Source: Heracleum sosnowskyi
Lineage: Eukaryota > Streptophyta > Magnoliopsida > Apiales > Apiaceae
NCBI GenBank assembly: GCA_030848705.1
Contig: CM061239.1
Location: forward strand, 89,448,363-89,512,362
DNA: 64,000 nucleotides
Direction of reading: 5' to 3'
Positions 58,311-64,000 of the stretch are shown here, piece by piece. Positions within the stretch are counted from its first letter, which is position 1; every line of letters starts with the position of its first letter. Below the pieces are notes generated by a model. The model searched no databases, had not been told where the DNA came from, and was given only the letters and a program-made list of their open reading frames with translations. The position numbers and the translations under genes are program-made.

Positions 58311-59325
58311 TAGAGTGTCAAGTTGCCAAGGATGATTTGCTGATTGTGCTTAAAAGAGAAGAATTTCTCAAAGCACAGCTAGCTAAAGAACAGGAAACAA
58401 TAGCTAGATGGACTGATTCCAGGAATGTTGCCACAAACATTATTAACGCTCAAGGTGTGGATACATTATACAAGGAATCAGTAAGAAAAGATAAAAAGAA
58501 ACTAGATGTTGAGAGTCTAGGAGATGACACTTCTACGGATAATGAACATCCGTTGGAGGGTAATGCCTCTACGGATAGGAAGCATCCGTTGATGGACAAC
58601 ACCTCTACGGAAGTGACTTGTTCAAAGAAGTGTACATCTAGTGTTAGTCTAGAGAAACTTGAGAAGCTGAACAAAAAGTATGGTCCAACCAACAAAAAAT
58701 TTGTTCAGGGAGAAGGAAGCAAAACCAAGACTAAGGATGTCAACATAGGTCACTTGTCCAACAAGCAAATGAAGGACAAGGTTTAGAATATAGAGGTCAA
58801 GGCTGAGGTGAAAAAGAAAAGAACAGAAATGGTAAGGTAGGGATTAACAAACATAACAACTATACACCTGACAAGTATGCCCCTAGGAAAACTTGTGTAA
58901 AGTGTGGTAGTGCTAATCATTTATCTACCAATTGAAAAACTGTTAAAACTCCATTTGTTCAAATGCCAATGCCTGTCCCCAATATGCCTATGCCTGTTAT
59001 GCATAACATGTTTGCACATACTGATCAAGCATCAAATTTGTATGCCAACATGCCATTTGTTTCAAATCCTTATATGAATGCATTCACAATGCCACAAATG
59101 ACATGGAGCATGCCACACATGAATGCTATGTATGCACAAAACTCTCAAATGCCTGTATCAAACATGTATGCATATGAACATCCTCAGCATGTTGTCTCTC
59201 AGAGGTCAACACCCAGAATCAAGGTTGATTTAACTCAACCTGGGATTAAGGTGCAAAATGACAAGAAAGGCAAAGCTAACAGGAGAGGACCCAAGGAAAC
59301 TTGGGTACCAAAATCAACTTGATTT
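58311..59325 (+). pseudogene. Sirevirus C gag, C-terminal part
   Basis: It continues the 19959-21416 frame (VAKDDLLIVLKREEFLKAQL). It includes a 12-residue tandem repeat at 58530-58612 (STD-HPL units) that embeds CTACGGAT. After a TAG at 58784-58786 and a second stop comes a damaged zinc knuckle (CVKCGSANHLSTN followed by TGA where Cys is expected). A Met/Pro-rich stretch follows (58963-59200), then ETWVPKST and a TGA at 59321-59323. The WVPK end matches the gag end of Sirevirus D. Confidence 0.85.
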
Positions 59326-59943
59326 GGTTTTTGTTGTGTGCAGGGATACAGGAACAATCTGTGGTACTTAGACAGTGGATGTTCTAGGCACATGACTGGA
59401 GATTCTACCCTGCTCACAGAGTTTGTGGAGAAAGCTGGCCCTAGCATTACTTTTGGAGATGACATCAAAGGTTTTACTAAGGGATATGGCTTGATTTCAA
59501 AGGAAAATGTCATCATTGATGAAGTAGCATTGGTTGATGGACTTAATCATAATTTGCTGAGTATCAGTCAACTATGTGATAAAGGTTTCTCAGTTTCATT
59601 CAATCAAGGAGCCTGTGTTGTATCCAGCAAGGAAAACAACAATGTGGTGTTGACAGGATACAGAAAAGGTAATGTGTATATAACTGACTTCAACTCAACA
59701 AGTTCAGATTCTATTACTTGTCTTCTGAGTAAAGCAAACAAGGATGAGAGTTGGCTATGGCACAAAAGACTGTCACATTTGAACTTCAAGTCTATGAATG
59801 ATTTGGTAAGAAGAGACCTAGTAAGAGGACTTCCTCAGTTGGAATTTTCCAAGGATGGACTTTGTGATGCTTGCCAGAAAGGAAAACAAAAGAAGATTTC
59901 TTTCAGAAGCAAGCTGGACTCATCAATTGAGCAACCTCTATAG
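59326..59943 (+). pseudogene. Sirevirus C protease and pre-integrase domain
   Basis: After the gag TGA, the same frame runs through a pyrimidine-rich spacer ending GTGTGCAG|GG. It continues with LDSGCSRHMTGDSTL (aspartic protease site), LVDGLNHNLLSISQLCDKG, LWHKRLSHLNFKSM and CDACQKGKQKK. It ends at a TAG (59941-59943) in the usual position of the RT-integrase linker sequence before HMDLFGP. There is no ATG start, so expression would need readthrough or splicing from gag. Confidence 0.92.
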
Positions 59944-61067
59944 CTGTTACACATGGATTTGTTTGGACCAGTAAATGTCATGTCAATTTCAAAGAAAAGA
60001 TACTGCCTTGTGATTGTGGTTGATTTTTCTAAATTTACATGGACATATTTTCTGCACTCTAAAGAAGTGAAATCATAATCAATCACATCAAGGTTGCTAA
60101 CAATCATCCTGATCTCAAAGTAAGAAGAATCAGGAGTGACAATGGCACTGAGTTCAAGAATTCAACAATGAGGCTGTTTTGTGAGGAGAATGGAATCATC
60201 CATGAGTTTTCTACAGCAAGAACACCACAACAAAATGGAGTGGTAGAAAGGAAAAATAGGACTCTAATTGAGGATGCAAGAACAATGCTAGGAGAATCAA
60301 AGTTACCTACTTATTTCTGGGCTGAAGCAGTTAACACTGCATGTTTCACTCAGAATATTTCTTTGATCAATCAAGCAAAAGGAATGACTCCATATCAACT
60401 GCTCAAAGGAAGAAAACCATCCTTGAATTTTCTACATGTCTTTGGATGCAAGTGTTTTGTATTGAGAAATCAAGGTGAAAATCTTGGAAAATTTGAGTCA
60501 AAGGTAGATGAAGCCACTTTTGTGGGATATGCAGCTGGAAAAGCCTATAGGGTTTTTAATCACAGAATCAACATTGTTATGGAATCTGTACATGTTGTTT
60601 TTGATGATTCCAGAATACAAGGTCTTAATGATGAGGGTTTTCATGAAACTCTCAGGTTTGAGAATGAGGTGGAAGGTCTCTATTATGATGATGAAGATGA
60701 TGATTATGTGGATGAATCAGTACCTCCAAGAATGGTTGTCTCAAATATGGATAACTCAAGTTCAAATGAGCCATCTATAGAAGGGACAAATGGACCATCC
60801 GTAGGAAGCCAAAATGGAGCATCCGTAGGAAGCCAAAATGGAGCATCCGTAGGTGGATCAAGACACAGAGTTACCACCTCAATAAACTCAGGGGGAGTTT
60901 CTCTGAGTCAAGGATCAACCTCACATGATCATGCTGATGATAATGATGTTGCATCTTCAAGACCTACACCTGCTACAAGAAGAAAATGGACAAGGGATCA
61001 CCCATTTGAACTGATCATTGGTGATGCATCCTCAAATGTCCAAACTAGAAGAGCTACTCAGGATTAA
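59944..61067 (+). pseudogene. Sirevirus C integrase and linker
   Basis: LLHMDLFGPVN, then VDFSKFTWTYF (first Asp), a TAA and frameshift near 60076, then RRIRSDNGTEF (Asp), TPQQNGVVERKNRTLIE (Glu), YFWAEAVNTAC, GCKCFVLR and GKFESKVDEATFVGYAAG. The linker is acidic and holds three 8-residue repeats (SVGSQNGA) at 60790-60855 that embed ATCCGTAG, plus a purine tract CAGGGGGAG at 60889. It ends at TAA 61065-61067, one codon after ATQD. The frame continues unchanged into RT. Confidence 0.92.
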
Positions 61068-61751
61068 TGTCTATACATCAGCTTTCTTTCTCCAGAAGAA
61101 CCAAAGAAAGTTGAGGATGCTCTTCTAGATCCAGATTGGGTATTAGCTATGCAAGAAGAGTTAAACCAATTTGAAAGAAACAAAGTGTGGAAGCTAGTGC
61201 CCAAACCTAAGGACAGAAGTGTTATAGGTACAAAGTGGGTATTCAGAAACAAGATGGATGAAAATGGCATTGTCACAAGAAACAAAGCTAGACTGGTTGC
61301 TAAGGGCTATTCTCAAGAAGAAGGAATTGATTATGATGAAACATTTGCCCCTGTTGCTAGATTTGAAGCAATAAGGATATTCCTAGCCTATGCAGCCCAT
61401 GCCAATTTCAAAGTCTATCAAATGAATGTCAAGAGTGCCTTCTTGAATGGGGAACTGGAAGAGGAGGTGTATGTCAGTCAACCTCCTGGTTTTGAAGATC
61501 CAAATTATCCAGAATTTGTCTACTTCCTACTCAAGGCACTCTATGGACTGAAGCAAGCACCTAGAGCCTGGTATGACACTCTGTCACAGTTTCTTTTAGA
61601 GAATCACTTTACTAGAGGTACTGTTGACAAAACTCTTTTCTTTAGAAATGTTAATGGCTCTAGCACACGTGTTCAAATTTATGTAGATGACATAATTTTT
61701 GGGTCTACAGATGAGAAGCTTTGCAAAAGGTTTGCCAAACTTATGCAAAGT
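61068..61751 (+). pseudogene. Sirevirus C reverse transcriptase, cut by Sirevirus E
   Basis: MQEELNQFERNKVWKLVPKP, DETFAPVARFEAIRIF, then YQMNVKSAFLNGELEEEV, where the first catalytic Asp is Asn, YGLKQAPRAWYDTL and IYVDDIIFGSTDEKL. The protein breaks off after RFAKLMQS, where the LTR of Sirevirus E begins at 61752. RT end and RNase H lie outside the window. Confidence 0.93.
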
Positions 61752-63117
61752 TGTTAGGTCCTGATATGTTTGTAGAAAGGGGGTTGAATACAAACAGTAC
61801 CGTTTAATCGAATTTGTATTGTTGAAGATTTAACAATTACAATAACAAATTTACTGCGGAATAAAATGAAACAAGATTCAAGTTAAATAAAACTATATAG
61901 AACTTGAAGGGTGTTACAAATCAGTGTACAGATTACAGAGTTCTTGTTAAAATAAATCTAGAATAAATTCGACATGAATTTATCTATATTTGTAATAAAA
62001 GGATCGAATACTAAAAAGTAGTTCGATATAATTTCTAGGGATTATGATCCGCTAGATTGTCAAAGCAATACAAGTAGTTGAATTCTAGTGGATTGGATAT
62101 AACATTAATGTCTAGAATTGATTACAATGAATAACTTGAAGCTTTGCAGTTGGCTCGTTTATCTGGCAGAAGTAAATGAATATCAAGTTTTGTTCTTTCT
62201 GTCTTGGTTATATGTTTTGATCACACTTTCTTTCTATTTAAACAAGTCACAGAAGTGGCTTCCACGCGCCAAAACAATTCCTTTGATTTTTATACTGGCA
62301 GTACTATCCAATACACTTGGTAGTACTATCGGTAGTACTATCCAATTGTATTGGTAGTACTATCGATAGTACTATGAAGGATAGTACTACTAGTATAAAA
62401 TTGATAGTACTACTAGTACTAATTAGAAAGTAATAATTCTAATTCTACATTTTACTCTAATTGATTTAATAAATGAATTAGTTCTAAAAGAATTAATTCA
62501 TAGATTAAATAAATTAAGTTAATGACTTAAATAATTCAATAAATAAATTAATTCTATAGAATTAATTTATAAATAAAATTACTTAAGATCTAGATTGATT
62601 AATTTAATATATGAATTAATTATGAAAGAATTAATCCATAGATTAAATTAATTATCTTATAAAATAAATTAAAAGAGAATTAAAAGTAATTCTAAGAACC
62701 ACTTAAATAGATGACGAACTTCCACTGAATGACGTTGACACTCCATGTACTGTCTGGTTCATGAGTGACTAACTTTAATGACTGTTCTTCATCTTTTGAC
62801 TTTAAGTTGTGGTTCTTTCTTCTTCTACTAAACAAATGACTATAACCTGTACGTTTCTCCATCACACTTCTGAAATCTCTGTCACTTTTAAACAGTTCCA
62901 CTTCCTTGAATACTTTATTGAGGCTTGATCAATAAATTGAACTTCTTTCAAATGTAGAATTACTTCAAGACTGTAAATGACATTAATCTTCATTATCTTG
63001 ACAGATATTATCTTCTGAGATTCCTGTGACACATGAATATATTATTTACTTATTACATCTATGTATGTTGAGTAGAATCCTCGGTGTTTATAAATAGGCC
63101 TTGACATATGCCTTTCA
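61752..63117 (-). repeat. Sirevirus E 3' LTR (1,366 bp)
   Basis: It runs TGTTAGGTCCTGATATG to CCTTTCA. It contains the TAGTACTATC palindromic array and AT-rich tandem-like stretches of AATTAATT words (62440-62690). A minus-strand TATA-like TTTAAATAG lies near 62237. No real gene is inside, and small open frames such as 62118-62357 cover the array. Confidence 0.85.
62299..62420. repeat. TAGTACTATC palindromic array in LTR E
   Basis: TAGTACTATC or its 9-base core occurs at 62300, 62321, 62333 and 62355. The inverted GATAGTACTA occurs at 62365, 62380 and 62403, with TAGTACT at 62414. Bases 62355-62374 form a perfect 20-bp palindrome at the switch point. Confidence 0.92.
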
Positions 63118-63133
63118 ATCTCCCCCTATTTGT
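63118..63133 (-). promoter_or_regulatory. Sirevirus E polypurine tract
   Basis: ATCTCCCCCTATTTG reads CAAATAGGGGGAGAT on minus, directly next to the LTR start, and matches the tract of element B. Confidence 0.85.
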
Positions 63134-63381
63134 TTGTTAAACAATAACAATCAAATACCTCTAGAGGATAACTCAACTAAAACAAGAAAATATAAGACTT
63201 TTAAGAGCCAAGTAAATAATAAAAAGTTCTGGATTAAATATAACAATTTCCAGATTCAAACAATAAAGATAAATACAAGATAAATGTTCCTCTAGACTGA
63301 ACAAATGATTACATTTTACTATCTTGATTCATCTATGCTCTAAACATATTACATTAAAAACTGAGCTTACTTCTTCATGCC

Positions 63382-63969
63382 TTAATCTCTAATCTCCCCT
63401 TCTTCAGCATCTTGCAAGGTGTTTAGAAGATCTTTATCAAGGACACGATCACTTTCAGAAGCAACACCACTTGGCTTGACTGGTTGAGAAGTGATCTTCT
63501 TCAATATGTTCTTCATTTGAGAATACCTTGGAACTTTTTCAGTGCAATAGTCTGAGATCATATCAGCAACCTCGGACTTATCTTCAGTGGTAAACCCAGA
63601 AGTTCTAAGAAGATTCTCCAACTTCACCAGTTGCATAGCAGTTTGTAGCTTCAAAGAATCAGGATCCAACCTTACTGTCTCCAAAGTTGTACCTCTATAG
63701 ATTTTGACTTCATATGGGAAGTGTACAACTTGAGGGTTGGCCTTCATTGCAGAATCTCTCAGCCGGTCATAAAGAAGTTCATTCAAGCAGGAAGATCTCT
63801 TCACCTTACTCATTAGAATCCAAAGCTCTGAGAGAGATCTTCTTTGTAGGAGTTCAAGAGAAACTGTGAATGTCCCTTCAAGAGCACTAGAAACATAGAT
63901 ATACAGTTCTTGTTTGACTTGATTAAATGCAGATGTAATCCTTAATATATCTTCCTTCAAAGCCTTCAT
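63382..63969 (-). CDS. Sirevirus E post-pol ORF, C-terminal part
   Basis: A minus-strand frame of 195 codons ends at 63382 (EEGEIRD). It probably continues upstream beyond the window, since the ATG at 63967-63969 need not be the real start. By eye its PYEVKIYRGTTLETV segment and the helical region before it correspond in order to PMYLNLRGQEVEM near the end of the element B ORF, so this is the same post-pol protein family in a diverged form. It is rich in charged residues, with no membrane segment and no recognised domain. Confidence 0.65.
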   Translation of the reverse strand: MKALKEDILRITSAFNQVKQELYIYVSSALEGTFTVSLELLQRRSLSELWILMSKVKRSSCLNELLYDRLRDSAMKANPQVVHFPYEVKIYRGTTLETVRLDPDSLKLQTAMQLVKLENLLRTSGFTTEDKSEVADMISDYCTEKVPRYSQMKNILKKITSQPVKPSGVASESDRVLDKDLLNTLQDAEEGEIRD

Positions 63970-64000
63970 GTATAATGATTTGTCTGGATTAACAGTTCTG

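Larger units (their letters stand above)
18882..61751 (+). mobile_element. Sirevirus-type Copia element C (plus strand), interrupted by Gypsy-1 and by Sirevirus E
   Basis: The parts visible in order are the 5' LTR, primer site, gag (19959-21416), the gag continuation (58311-59325), protease (59338-59943), integrase (to about 60700), linker and reverse transcriptase (to 61751). Gypsy-1 splits it at 21417/58310 with a TAGAG duplication. The codons on both sides join in the same frame, so C was coding-like when hit. Sirevirus E cuts the RT at 61752. The rest of RT, RNase H, any post-pol ORF and the 3' LTR lie outside the window. Several stops and one frameshift make it inactive. Confidence 0.9.
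61752..64000 (-). mobile_element. Sirevirus-type Copia element E (minus strand), 3' end only
   Basis: An LTR (61752-63117) is followed by a purine tract and the C-terminal part of a post-pol ORF. The rest runs off the window. The U5-end block AAAGGGGGTTGAATACAAACAG is shared with A, B and D. The candidate target 5-mer is AAAGT (61747-61751), with no partner visible. Confidence 0.88.

Overview
The window is repeat-rich nuclear DNA of a flowering plant, probably a eudicot with a large genome. The evidence is entirely transposon-based: a plant LINE, a Stowaway MITE, a BED-finger hAT element, chromodomain Ty3/Gypsy elements (Tekay-like) and several Ty1/Copia elements of the Sirevirus (SIRE/Maximus) type. 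I cannot name the species. No host gene, tRNA, rRNA or CRISPR array could be supported.

Layout. Bases 1-2105 are the 3' part of a dead LINE whose RNase H domain is split by a 251-bp Stowaway MITE. Bases 2107-5254 and 7818-9758 are AT-rich, gene-free DNA flanking a 2,563-bp hAT element (5255-7817, target duplication ACCCAGGG) that keeps only the BED zinc-finger exon of a transposase. From 9759 to the end everything is nested LTR retrotransposons. Sirevirus A (minus strand, from 9759) carries a fragment of Sirevirus B in its left LTR (from 10606). Its right LTR (from 18536) is broken by Sirevirus C (plus strand, from 18882). C is broken in its gag region by Gypsy-1 (21417-58310, duplication TAGAG) and in its reverse transcriptase by Sirevirus E (minus strand, from 61752, running out of the window). 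The right LTR of Gypsy-1 holds Gypsy-2 (34828-48998, TTTAC) and, 16 bp further on, Sirevirus D (49020-58258, also TTTAC). The left LTR of D holds a solo LTR (49224-50276, ACCTA). LTR divergence judged by eye agrees with this order: the A pair is most diverged and the Gypsy-2 pair is nearly identical.

Function. All gag-pol regions are broken by stops, frameshifts, deletions or insertions, so nothing here looks autonomous. What stands out is (1) a very long, largely open post-pol reading frame in the B fragment, with relatives in D and E; (2) a 131-codon ORF in D on the strand opposite to gag-pol, with its own TATA box; and (3) a short, regularly spaced DNA motif array in each Sirevirus family, different for each. 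In three elements the array motif recurs inside coding linkers, in more than one reading frame or orientation. I propose (3), perhaps together with (1) or (2), as the best candidate for an undescribed system: a self-recognition motif that co-evolves with an element-encoded DNA-binding protein.
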